Shown here one piece after another: positions 11,560 through 24,884 of a stretch of 64,000 nucleotides of DNA. The stretch lies in NCBI GenBank assembly GCA_037178675.1, contig JAYMGJ010000407.1, forward strand, positions 45,396 to 109,395, written 5' to 3'. Made by a program: the position numbers and the translations under genes. Source of the stretch: Scleroderma bovista (lineage: Eukaryota > Basidiomycota > Agaricomycetes > Boletales > Sclerodermataceae). How positions within the stretch are numbered: the stretch's first letter is position 1; each line of letters starts with the position of its first letter. The notes under the pieces are model-generated. The model saw nothing but the letters and a program-made list of their open reading frames with translations. It was not told the DNA's origin and made no database searches.

Positions 11560-12614
11560 ATGAGCGACCCATACCTCCCCCCGCCCCCACCATACCAACA
11601 GTCCCCCGAAAATGATCAAAACATTACCGAATCCCTTCAACAGGCAGAGTTGTCAAAGAAAACGCCCATCCACGACAACAGCCAACATGCTGACTGGGAG
11701 AGTACCAGAGAGTCCATCGCCTTGCAGAACAAGGCCTTGATGGAAGCTTCAGAACGGCCCCTTCGTGCAGAGAAGCTGCCTCCCCTACCATCTGGCCGTG
11801 GTCTCCGTGGTCCCCGACCTCTGCCACCACGCCCTGTGCATTCAAAGCCACAGAGCGCCCAGGGATCAGAGCCCCCTCGATTAAAGTCTATCCTGGAGGC
11901 CAAGATGCATGAAGAAAGGGCGGAGGAACACTTACCACCTCCACCTCCGCCCTTCACACCCGTCGCCCCCAGTCTCGACGGTCCGCCCTATCAGGAGGTC
12001 GTCGACACCTCGAATCCCTTTCTTCCCCAATCGGGCTCGCACCACTCCCTGTTTGATATACCGCGTCACAATCGTCGACCACATACATCACATTCTACAA
12101 CCGAGACCTCTCTCCCAAAACACAATAGCTCTAGCCCTTCACAAGGGAACACGAAGGCACAGAGCAGGTCTCGTGCCCGACTAGCGTTCGATCCCTCGGT
12201 CGCATATTCCCTCAATGATCAATGGAATAATATTAATGAATCCCGGGCCGCGAATCCCACTTTGTTGTATAGGTCAGTATTCAATACGGCGCAAAGCTAC
12301 TCCTCCGTTGACATGCTTTTCTAGTTCTGCCGTGTCTTCTCATGTGCACCACACGACCCTGGGTCCTGGATCACTATATCCTTATGTGTCAGTAATCCCC
12401 CTTCTCCCCCAACTGTTGGTTTCTCATCCAGAGAATACAGCTCCGGCAGGACTTCCGCCTATTCACGCCCATCCCCTTTCTCAAGCAATGGGACGACTCT
12501 TACACAGAGTGCTACAAGGCCAATATCATTGCAATCGACTTCGTCTCTTCCTATCAGCTCTCCAAGTTCAACTCATCTTCCTTGTCTTTCATCTCCGTCC
12601 GCGGCAGCGGCTAG
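11560..12614 (+). CDS. Proline-rich hypothetical protein
   Basis: Unrecognised. The N-terminal ~230 residues are disordered and packed with polyproline motifs (SDPYLPPPPPYQQS, LPPPPPPF, LPPRPVH), which suggests SH3- or WW-domain binding. A first intron (about 12272-12323) leads into SSAVSSHVHHTTLGPGSLYPY. A second (about 12385-12426) leads to an exon with strong C/G third-position bias reading IQLRQDFRLFTPIPFLKQWD, then YTECYKANIIAIDF, ending in SVRGSG at 12612-12614. Not splicing the second intron would keep a different frame open to 12763, so the C-terminus is uncertain. Function unknown. Confidence 0.5.
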
Positions 12615-12862
12615 ACATGCAAGATGGGCAGCATCCGAATCTGACATTTCGCTGGACATTTATCGTGACTGATTTCTTGCTTCGATGTCTCCTCGTAGTA
12701 TGCCCCGTTGTACGACTATATATGACTATCAAACCTTTTTTGTACCCTATATACCCCCTGTAAATGGTAGTCAGACATGTAGCGCCCTCAATCCAAGTTG
12801 CCATCACAACTCCCATATACTTGGTGAGACCGTGATATCACCATTGGTCCCGCCCTCCCACC

Positions 12863-14675
<1,813 letters not shown>

Positions 14676-15159
14676 ACTAAGTGGCTTGCCGCGTGGCGCG
14701 GTGCCCATACTTGAAGCCACTGGTTGGCTTGTACTCACATTATTCTAACGGTGTATGTGTGTTTTTTTACTGTGATGGAAGTCTACGAATTTGTAAACTG
14801 CTACTGGCAGGACGCATAGGAGTCCTGGTCTGGAACCATCTCTTGTGAAGCTACTAACTGTTCTTATTCGAATGTAACCTTGTTTGTACCGTCAGTTGTA
14901 GACCTGTACCCCTTTATGCCATGTTTGCATAGCCTTGCATTCTCCACTACGGCTCACTAAGTATGCCTCGAGCAACGTCGGATAGTCGCAAGATGGACTG
15001 TGCGTAAGAGCATTTTTCCTCGGACCGGCCGTCCAACAGGGCGGTCGATTTAGTATTTGTGTAGGACTAGACTAGTCGGTTGCTACACAATATTATCACT
15101 TGTCCCCCCAAAAAAAAACACCACCCATCAAACCTACAAGGTCGGGATCCTCTTCGCAA
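14676..15159. other. Intergenic gap
   Basis: This lies downstream of the NDR kinase gene and upstream of the DIM1 remnant. A run of A after CCCCCC sits near 15105-15120. I see no gene here. Confidence 0.4.
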
Positions 15160-15740
<581 letters not shown>

Positions 15741-16073
15741 CTTTTCTAGGGATATCAAGCACGTAGTCCCTTTTTCCAGTCTGAAAATGCAATCGGTGAA
15801 CTTGATAGAAGATCAGTCAAGCACAGACCTGGACAAATTCTATCGTGTTAGCCATATTAGTTCGATAATGTACATACACGCATTTTACAACGCCCAAGTG
15901 GGCGAGAAGGGCTGCAATCTTGATTGCCACTTGATGATCAGCACTGACATCCTTTGGGTTGTTCAGCTGGTCCTTGCAGGAAGAAATTGGGGAGCAGTAC
16001 AGCCACTAACTCAGCTACTATTCAGATAGCATTACCTTTATTAAGGTTTTGTCAGGACATACTACGTCTTCAA
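15741..16073. other. Gap after the DIM1 fragment
   Basis: No coding continuation of DIM1 can be found in any frame here. The stretch must contain the promoter of the helicase gene that starts at 16074. Confidence 0.4.
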
Positions 16074-18521
16074 ATGTCGCACTCGAATGCGTTTGCTGGT
16101 CTGTGGACATCCCTTCCGACATCCCTCACCCCATGGATGTATGTAAGTCAACATGGGTCTGTATCCTGTTCTAACGCTTTCCAGTCTCGATGTGATCAAC
16201 GCAATGGGATATACTCAAATGACCCCAGTGCAAGCGTCCACAATCCCTCTCTTTATGCAACATAAGGATGTAGTCGTCGAAGCTGTCACAGGCTCTGGGA
16301 AAACACTAGCATTCGTTGTCCCGATACTTGAGCGTTTAATCAGGAGAGAATCTCGGTTGAAGAGGAATGAAGTTGGTGCTTTGGTTATCAGCCCGACAAG
16401 GTGCGACAACGGGTAGCCAAAATAAATTATGTCGTCCTCACCTACTTGGGTACAGAGAGCTTGCCACTCAGATACATTCTGTTTTCAAGTTATTTCTGTC
16501 CTCTCAGCCAGGTTCACACTCTACATCTACAGAGGATGTAGACAATCAAAATGCATCTTTCCCTACTCCACTTCTTCTTATTTCGTCAGACCAGTCCTCC
16601 CCCGCACAAGATATACAACGATTTCTAGAGACGGGTGCAGACATCGTTATAGGCACTCCAGGGCGGATGGAAGAATTTCTGATGGGCAAGGGCAAGACTG
16701 TCGTGAGTACAAAAGAGCTAGAGGTGTTAGTGCTTGACGAAGCAGATAGGTGAGCTATTCTCCTGTGCACAAATACTTTGCTAATTTTTCACTTTGTGAA
16801 GGTTGCTTGACCTAGGATTTAAAGATATACTTACACGCATCATCACGCACCTCCCAAAACAAAGACGGACTGGCCTGTTCAGTGCAACCATGACTGATGC
16901 CGATGCACTTTCGGACCTTGTACGAGCAGGATTGCGAAACCCCGCACGTATCGTGGTCAAGGTCCAAGCCAAAAAGTCTAAGAGGCCAGGTGTCGCTGGT
17001 GTGGAACAGAAGGGGGAGATCATTGAGGAGAGACGCATTCCTGCAGGGTGTGTTCTTCTATACGTGGATCCCTATTCACACGACTTACATGTGAACTAGC
17101 CTTCAAACTTTCTATATCAATTGTTCCGTCTCCGAGAAGCTTGTACAGCTAGTGCGAGTCATCGAGCACGATATTGCAACACACCAATCGTCGCATTTTA
17201 TTGTTTACTTTGCAACGTGTGCATGCGTGGACTATTTCTACAGAGTGCGCTATGACATTGTTTCTGTTCGCATTACTATTCTCACGAAAGAGCCAGGTCC
17301 TTCCTAAAGTCCTGTCGACGAATGCGAAGCCATACTCACTCCATGGCCACCTTCCCCCAACAGCCCGAACGCGTGCATTGACGTCCTTCTCTTCCTCTAT
17401 ATCAAGCTCTACCTCACCCTCGATACTCCTCGCCACGGATGTAGCCGCTCGCGGACTCGATCTCCCCAACGTAGACGTCGTGATCCAGTTTGACCCGCCA
17501 TCCGACCCCAAGGCGTTCTCCCACCGGTGCGGCCGTACAGCTCGTGCAGGGAAGAGTGGACGTGCCTACGTGTTTCTTTCTGGCAGAGAAATAGAGTACA
17601 TCGGTAAGCACACTTCATTTAAATAATGACGCCAGGTCTACATGGTAGTCGCGGGTAGATTTTCTGGCAGTGCGTAAGATCCCCGTCCGACGGCATCCGT
17701 ACATCAAGGAGGGTGGGACGTTGGAAATCGTCGATTCGAACGAAGCGCCTGAAGAAGATCCCTCGGTCGCAGAGTTTATCTCCAAGATCCGACAGGTTGT
17801 CCTTACGGACCGCGCTCTGTATGACAAGGTCAGCTTGTGTCCCGGTTTGATCTTATCGACATTAATATTATTTTATTGCTTAGGCTGCCAAAGCCTTTGT
17901 TTCCTTCGTTCAGGCGTATTCAAAGCACGAAGCGTCGTACATCTTTCGGCTCAAAGACCTTGACCTGGTCGGCGTGGCTAAGGCGTTTGGGCTCCTGCGG
18001 CTACCACGTATGCCCGAGTTCAAAGGTATCGACAAACAAGGATGGAAGGAGGCACAGGTAGACGTGAGTGAACAATGAATTTATTGGTCCGAGTATAGTC
18101 GATGATGAGTATTGTGTCACAGTGGGACAATTACGCTTATGCTGAAAAGGCTCAGGAGGTTAAACGTCTTGAGTCCTCTTCGCGGAAACACGATGACCAA
18201 AAAGAACGAGACGCTGCAGAAGCGCGTGCGGTTAAACGGAAGCGGAATGCTGCATGGAGCCAGCAGGTTGAAACGAAAGAGAAGAGGGATATGAGGAAAA
18301 TCAAGAGGGAGAGGAAGCGGCAGTGGCTGAAGACACAGGTTGCTGGCAGCAGTACTGTTCAGGCAGGGGAAAAAACTGACGAAGATGGTGGTAATGGTGA
18401 CGAGGATGGGAGCAATGGCGACTGGGAAGAGCTCGCGAGGGAAGAGAGGATGGCGAAGAAAGTACGGAGGGGACAAGTAACACAAAAAGAGTTTGACGAA
18501 GCTTTTGCAGGGTTGGTTTAG
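16074..18521 (+). CDS. SPB4: DEAD-box RNA helicase Spb4/DDX55, 60S ribosome biogenesis
   Basis: Nucleolar ATP-dependent RNA helicase for maturation of the large ribosomal subunit. Motifs in order: Q motif [14 protein letters not shown]; motif I AVTGSGKT; Ia PTRELATQI, split by an intron inside the Arg codon; Ib [62 protein letters not shown]. After the helicase core comes the Spb4-type C-terminal extension ([25 protein letters not shown]), which separates it from other DEAD-box proteins. A highly charged Lys/Glu tail (KREKRD-type) ends in [13 protein letters not shown]. The start at 16074 gives [20 protein letters not shown] before the Q motif. About seven short introns. Confidence 0.92.
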
Positions 18522-18759
18522 CGGACAGGAATGTGATCATTGCTGACGACTATTTGACATCAGACCTGATTGACGTTGTATCTTCCGCAACTCGTTTCCA
18601 TTGACACCGCAAGGTATGACAGAATACGCTGTAAAGATACATTATCCACCTTTACTTGGATACCCTAAATAAAAACAGTCCAGTGCATGATCCCTTGCGA
18701 CAGTGATACAGCATACAAGTCAAAAAAAATACATGCATCAATATATCGACGGTAGTACC

Positions 18760-21700
18760 CTACCCTTGTGGGTGTGGCCGGAGCAACGGGCGCATCTGCA
18801 GAATTCATGAGTAATAGCAATAAAAGGAAGCACTGTGGATGACCAAACGACATACCATTTCAACGAAAACAGGTAATAAGAGCGGGATTTGTGTGAGCTC
18901 CGGAGGCTGTAGTCCAACAGGACCATTCTTTGCCTTCTTCCGGGGTGCAGGCCTAGGTGACGATAATCCAGGTGCAGGTGGAAACTGACGCACAGACGAC
19001 TGCTCCGAAGATGACCTTCTCGTTGGCATGAGTATACCGGGAGACGGCGAATGCAAAGAGGAACCGAGCGGGCGGGGCGGCAGCGGTTTCTCGAACCGCG
19101 TGGGTAGTGGCGGCACAGGGGGTGGTGGATCGCGCCCCTTATCCTTGTCCTTTAAGAACGTCATGGAACGCGCATTCCGGAGCGAGAACGAGCGTTGGCG
19201 AACCTCAGGGTACCTAGGTTGGGAAACTGCAGACTCGGAAGGAAAAGAGGTGTGTGTGGGTTTCTGTGACGGTGAGTGTTGGCTATAAGCCATCCTAGAA
19301 GATCTTAAGGGGCTTGTGTGAATGGATGGGGAGTGAGATGGTTCGCTAGGGAGGGGTTTCGAAGGGAGCGGCTCCGCAGATACCTCTTCATCCTCTTCGC
19401 TGTCAGTCTCGAACTCGCCGCTATCATCATCCTCGTCCGTCTCTTCTCCTGACTCATCCTCATCCTCATCCTCGTCGCTTTCGTCAGTCTCCTCCGCAAA
19501 CAATTCGTCTGCATTCCCTTTAGCCAGCTCCCCGAAATCAAACTCGTTCATCACACTGTTCACGAGGACCTGTGCCTCCTCGTCCGTGATGTCCGCGCTT
19601 TCACTCGTTCCACCCTGCGATCGCCCAAACCGACTACGTACGCGCTCTTCATGGGCAACCTTCATCGCATAGTGGTACCGCGCCACCTTGTCCACTTCTG
19701 CAAGTAGCGTCGCCCTCTCTTCGCCTCCCGCAGGTAACAGGGTCTCCAACGAGATCTTCTGCGACATCCCCTCGATGTCCGCTCCAACACCTAACGTAGC
19801 TCCAATCCCGTCCCGTATGACAGTGAGAAACCGCTCTATCCAGCGCATAAGGTTGTCAAACAATCCAGCACCTTTCGAATGGACGTTGTGCACAAAGGTG
19901 TAGAAAGCTTGTTCGTGCCTGGTTACAAGATCTATGAAGACTTGCACAGTTTGAGTTGGATCTGTTTGCGAAACTGGATGTCACAGTAGATTTAGACATG
20001 GATTTGTGAAAAAAAGGAATCAGCTCACGGTCTTCGGTCTGTTCGACCGTACGAATCAGGTCGCTAATGAAGTTCTGAAGATCGCTCAAGGAGTCAGTGA
20101 TACTGGCCGCCCTGTATACCTGCGCAAGTGGTGCATAGAAGATCGTAATTATGTCCTTCAAAAGCTCAGCTGTCACACCCTGTTCATCCCATCGTCAGAC
20201 ATCGAGACATAATAATGACAGAGACCAAGGCATCCTCACCTCGAAAATAAGTGCAATCAATTGTTCCCGGTCTCTGAGCCTTGAATACAGCTTGACCAAA
20301 ACTCTGAGGTCCTCGAATAGCCACGCCTCCTCATCTGACGGACCCTCGTCATCGCTATCGTCTCCCTTCGCTTTCCTCGCTCGCTCCCACCTCTCCCACT
20401 TGCGTCCCGCACGCTCGATCCGGGAAAGTTGCGCCTGGTCCAGCAGAGGCGCTTCACTTCCGTGCATGATGACGCGCAGGATATGGACGTTCTCAGCAGC
20501 AGCGGAGGCGCGGTAAAAGTCCTGAATCTCACGGGGGGCATACACGAATACGCGGACCTTTTCGCAAAGCATGGGGTCATCAATCTTTTCGGAGACGTGC
20601 TGAATGTATGTCGTGAGGGACTTGACCTCCTCGTAGAGCGAAGATGTGAACATCCTATGATCAGCTGAGTACATGCAGTAACGTAAAAAGGGATGGATCC
20701 GTACCGCTGTAGCAAACTACGGCCACCAAAGGGTTGCGCGAGGAAAATGTCCAGGACACCTGTCGTGATAGTTAGCGAGGCCGACGTTCAATGTCCACCA
20801 GTGGCGCACTTCGTATCATACTAACAGGGTTGCTGATCTTTAGTGCTGCCTTGAGAAGAAAGTAGGGCATAAGTCCATGTATGCGTTTGAGGCTCGCAAA
20901 CGTCTCGGATGAATTATCCGATGCCACGTATGTCTGGAATAACGTCGAGGCAAGGCTGCATCAGAACGAATGGGTAAGGGCGATGCGAAGACAGTCACTG
21001 CACAGTAACGTACGATATCCTTGCCCATTCTATGACAGCTTGATAGTTCTGAGGCAGCTGTCTTACGTTTGGGATAACTTTGATGACCGCAAATACGTTC
21101 GTGAGACCGTCCCTGCCGACTATTTCGCCCTTGACGCTGCGCACGGCATCGCGCAGTGCCTCAACGCGCGATCCTATCTCGCGGGCAAACCGCTTGCGGC
21201 CCTCTTCTCTGACTTGGTCAGCCTCCTCCCGTCTCCGAGCATCCTCCTGTTCGGCAGGGGAGAGCTGGGTTGGGTTGCTAAGGAGAAATGAACAAAGGAC
21301 AGGAGAAGAGGCGAAGCAGGGTGTAGCAAGGAGGGTATGGAGGTATGCACGGAGTGTGAGGCGATTCTTTTCGCGGGAGAGACGGGGTGAAGGAGAAGGC
21401 TGACACTGGTTATATTGTTGCGGGTAGAATTCACCTGGTATATGGGGTACCTGAGAGAAAGAATCTTGCGAAAGGTTGTCAAAGCTGCTCTGCGTTGGGG
21501 AGCGTGTCGTCGTCGGAGGCTGGGCAGGTGAAGACGCAGTCATACCGACTGCGGTGCGGTCTTTGGCAGGAGGCGAAGGAACAAACTCATCCGGATGGGC
21601 CTTCCGGAGCTGGAAGTAGATCAGTGGTTGGACTACTCTGGTATGGTGCAGACGCTGACCTCGTCTGCGAGCGTCTTAAAATCACCATACCTACGGGATA

Positions 21701-22439
21701 CGCAGATCTCTCTGTGGTTGGATAAACGAGTGCGGATGATAAATTCCTGGAGCGGGGTGAGCTGCGGTACTAGGAGAGGTAAGAATAGACTGACATCATG
21801 TACACGGCTTCTGACGCGACCCTTATCGGTGACGGTCCGGATGCAGACGATGTTGACGTCGAAGATGTCCTTCGCCTTCGTGCGCTTCTTCTTAATAGCA
21901 CTTTCTAGTCGGACCAGGTCCGACTGGGAGAGTCTGACGAGCTCCTCTGGCTCAACCAATTTGGTGCCTGAGGTGAAGAACATGGCAAGGTTGCGTTCGA
22001 TCTTTGCAAGGATCTTTAGACGAGTGACCTCCGATGCATCATTGTCGGCGTCGGCGTCATCTATGAGAACTGTTGAAGAGAGGTTTCGTGCGAATATGCT
22101 GGCTACGAATGGCTGTAGTTTATCGGAGTAAAAGTCCTTTGGTGCTGCGGCCATGAAGGGGAAGGTGAGAACGAAATGGCGAAATATATATCTGAGAAAT
22201 GGAAGATCGAGAGCCTTGGCGCCTTTCGGGGGAGGTGCGAATGGTGGACCAAGGTAGGCGAGGGTGGAGGCATTGTCTGCGGGTGCGTTGGAGATGTCGT
22301 TGAGTTCGTTGCGAAACTGGAGTTGTATGAGCGCCTTCTTAAGGTAGTGGGCACGGATGGGTGTGAGGCTGTCGTCTGTTTCTGGTGCAGCGGGGACTGG
22401 TCGAGTGGGGCGGGCTGGTCGAGAGGACATGATCGTCAT
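18760..22439 (-). CDS. PX-domain protein of the Lec1/Ypr097w family (PX-associated and DUF3818 regions)
   Basis: Membrane-lipid-binding protein of about 1000 aa. The N-terminal region (RAHYLKKALIQLQFRNELND; DLPFLRYIFRHFVLTFPF) is the PX-associated domain. The PX domain follows, with ICVSRRYGDFKTLADELRKA; the RRY motif is the usual phosphoinositide contact. The long helical C-terminal region includes SLYEEVKSLTTYIQHVSEKI, VFVYAPREIQ, LRVLVKLYSRLRDREQLIAL and FIDLVTRHEQAFYTFVHNVH, as in the DUF3818 family. The last large exon holds a very acidic run (about 19390-19500), then Ser/Pro-rich sequence. A final short exon gives MRPLLRPHPQG and the stop at 18760. In yeast, Lec1/Ypr097w has been linked to lipid homeostasis. 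Two in-frame Mets at 22439 and 22430 compete as start. Confidence 0.8.
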
Positions 22440-22511
22440 ACAGATGGAGAGAAAAGGAGATCATGATATTACGTTAGACATGGGTGGCGGTGCATAGGGG
22501 TATCATATCGA

Positions 22512-23037
22512 CTATGTACTAGTGCTACTGTTGGGGGCATATACCTTATGGCCCTTGTATGTCCTGCGGTTGGGCTCGTCGAGAAGCTTTTTGAGTTTTC
22601 CTGCGACCTCTCTGACACCCTGGCGACACTCCTCCATTCCCCTCCAAGTGCCCCCGACGCTCCAGCACTCGGAACATGCCTTTGAGGCTTCGTTGAATGT
22701 CCCCAGCTCAAGCTCGTCCCTGTGATGCAGCACCACGACGACGTCCACGAGCCTGTTGAAGCCAGTCTGCCACGTTACAATGCCATCATCTGGGTTCGTG
22801 GACGTGTCTGTAAGGAGATAGGATGACGCTAGGCCGATGGCGCGTCTGAGGGTGGCCTGGTCAATTGTGCCTGTCTCCTGCGTCATCCGGGCAAGCACGT
22901 TGACTACAAACTGGGCATAGTCTGTGTGCTGTGCAGCGGGTAAGTCGGTGGACGGGTTCCGAGCGACGAAGACGCACCGGCATGTCTATTTCGAGGTGCA
23001 GGGAGTTGAAGTCAAATGGGGGCTGCTCCATGGACAT
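22512..23037 (-). CDS. Small hypothetical protein (about 160 aa)
   Basis: Unrecognised. Start MSMEQPPFDFNSLHLEIDMP at 23037, then an intron (donor GTGCGT, acceptor GCACAG), then HTDYAQFVVNVLARMTQETG. The rest looks globular and helical (LRRAIGLASSYLLTDTS; GFNRLVDVVVVLHHRDELEL; ECRQGVREVAGKLKKLLDEP). There is no signal peptide or membrane segment. The C-terminus NSSTST may instead be an intron, since GTATAT follows the codons for GHK, so the end is provisional. It diverges from the CCDC47-like gene across about 200 bp. Confidence 0.55.
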
Positions 23038-23239
23038 GGTGCAAGAGGGACTTGCCTTGGGCGAGAGAGGGTTGGGCAGTCGCGACAAGTGGACGTTATT
23101 GTATGTTGTAGACTGTGGGCGGGCAGACTGCTCGTGCCCAGCGAGTTGTGCTCGATCTGTTCCCTCGTCGACATTGCCTTGATGGACCAGGCCCGGCATT
23201 CTCCGGCCAGGTTTCACTCCCAATCCCAAGATCGTTCAG

Positions 23240-24496
23240 ATGGCGTCGGTCTTCCTCACTTCCCCGCCGATCGTGCTTGCAGACGACTACGACGGCTTGG
23301 AATTCAGGTGGAAGTTCTTCGTCTTCAGACCTGCAGGTATGTATCTATTCATCCCCGTAGACACGACAAGCGCTCACCTCTCTCAGTCCTACAGGTCCAA
23401 GCATTCCTCCTCCTCGCCCTCCTTGCCTACGTCGCGTTCTCTCTCTATGGAAAGGCCCTGAACGAGCGCAAGGCAGCTGCGTTTTACGCTGCAGTCCTTC
23501 CCCCTTTTACCCGGCAATTTTCTCAACCGTCCTCACCTTCTGGTCTCGTCTCAGATGGCCCGTCTGACTTTTTCGTCTTTTCAACTGGTCGACGCGCCAT
23601 TGCGTCCCTCCATACCGTCCTCACTCTCCTTCCCCGTCATGACCCGCTCCAGCTCATCTGGCAGTATGCTTGGTCTGCCTATGACTTACGCTACGAACCA
23701 TTCGACGTCCTCACATTCGATTTCACCCTCGATGCTGAGGCGACAGCAACTATACCCGACTGCATATGGGCCGTCGTTCGCAAGTCCGAACTTACGAACA
23801 TTCGTAACAGTCGCTGGGACTTGGTGTGTATTCGTTTGCACCACATCTCCCCCCTGCTATTGACCAGTCATAACAGACGTTTACACGTACCACTGACCAT
23901 CCCTCGCTTGGTCCTGCACTCGCCGTTCTGTCCGAGTTTGCAGATGTGACAGACGTGTTTTTCAAACTCGCCATCCCACACACTTCCGTGTCCTTCCCTG
24001 CTCTCATCGCTTCAGCACTTCCCTACCTCCGCGTCTTCTCCATCACCGACCGGCCAGACGAACGCCCCTCCGTGTCGACACTTGCCACAACAACCTCGAA
24101 ACGCGTGGTCCTCACATTCAACTTGCCCAAAGACGCCCACAGTATCTTACCTCTTCTCGAGGGTACATTTGCACTTGTGGACCTCCTGGCAACAGGCAAG
24201 GTTACCTTCCGCACCGATACACGTGCCAAGATTAAAAAGGTGCGTGAAGATGTTGAGAAGGAAATAAGAGAAGAGGCGAGCAAGGAGAAGAAGGAAGAGG
24301 CTGCCGAAGACAAGCGTGCTGCGAGACGCAAGGCCGAAGAGGAGAGGGTTGCTAAGCTCAGTCCTTCAGAGCAGAAAAAGGTTATTCTCTCGTTTCTGCG
24401 ACACAATTCTGTGTGTTCACGTCCGCTCAGAATCTCGAGCGCGAACGCAAACGCGCGATCAAGAAATCGCAGGGAAAGATGGTTCGCAAGGCATAA
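23240..24496 (+). CDS. CCDC47/calumin-type ER membrane protein (DUF1682, PAT complex)
   Basis: ER protein of the PAT chaperone complex that assists multipass membrane-protein insertion in animals. The N-terminal segment DDYDGLEFRWKFFVFRPA is followed by one transmembrane helix (AFLLLALLAYVAFSLYGKAL). The lumenal/cytosolic globular part is DFFVFSTGRRAIASLHTVL, YEPFDVLTFDFTLD, IWAVVRKSEL, FADVTDVFFKLA and LPYLRVFSITDRPDERP. The C-terminus is a long Lys/Glu coiled coil ending in RKRAIKKSQGKMVRKA, as in the family. Three introns; the last (after EQKK, donor GTTATT) is needed for the KNLERERKR frame. The exact function in fungi is not established from sequence. Confidence 0.85.
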
Positions 24497-24665
24497 CCTG
24501 GGTTCACGACACGCCAATCAGGAAAGTAGGGAATGGAATCCAGTCGATCGCCCGCGCGGAATGACGTCATTATCCTATTACTTCGGAGGGGTCGGATCGG
24601 GCTTGCAATGCGAAATGAAAACTATTTGTGCAAAATGAAAAAAAAGATCGGTTGTGAAAAGAAGA

Positions 24666-24748
24666 AGCCCCCGGTGGGACTCGAACCCACAACCTCCAGA
24701 TGCCACTATGTTAGAAGTCTGACGTCATAACCATTAGACAACGAGGGC
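24666..24748 (-). tRNA. tRNA-Arg(UCU) with a 10-nt intron
   Basis: Read on the minus strand, the acceptor arm GCCCTCG pairs with CGGGGGC. The T arm GTGGG-TTCGAGT-CCCAC is perfect. The D arm is GTC...GAC with loop AATGGTTA. The anticodon stem is TCAGA/TCTGG. The loop plus intron is 17 nt: a CTTCTA start places TCT at the anticodon, and about 10 nt (ACATAGTGGC) fit the standard intron site after position 37. It reads AGA codons. No CCA is encoded, as usual in eukaryotes. It sits alone in the 24497-24884 intergenic region. Confidence 0.9.
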
Positions 24749-24884
24749 TTGCACGCCTTCCCCTAATCAGCAACTTGAGTCCATCGATCGCAGTATCAGG
24801 AATGGCAATCCGTTACTCAAGTAGAATAGAACTGGTTGGTCGAACTGGACTCTGGTAAGTGTCAATCAAAAGGCAGATAAGATA

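Noticed and set aside
12427..12763. Longer frame of the Pro-rich hypothetical protein ending at 12763
   Set aside because: Its third-position composition is poor compared with the frame ending at 12614, although it cannot be excluded without transcripts.
19390..19500. Acidic repeat (GAT/GAG-rich) as a microsatellite
   Set aside because: It is a coding low-complexity run inside the PX-domain protein, in frame and without perfect repeat units.
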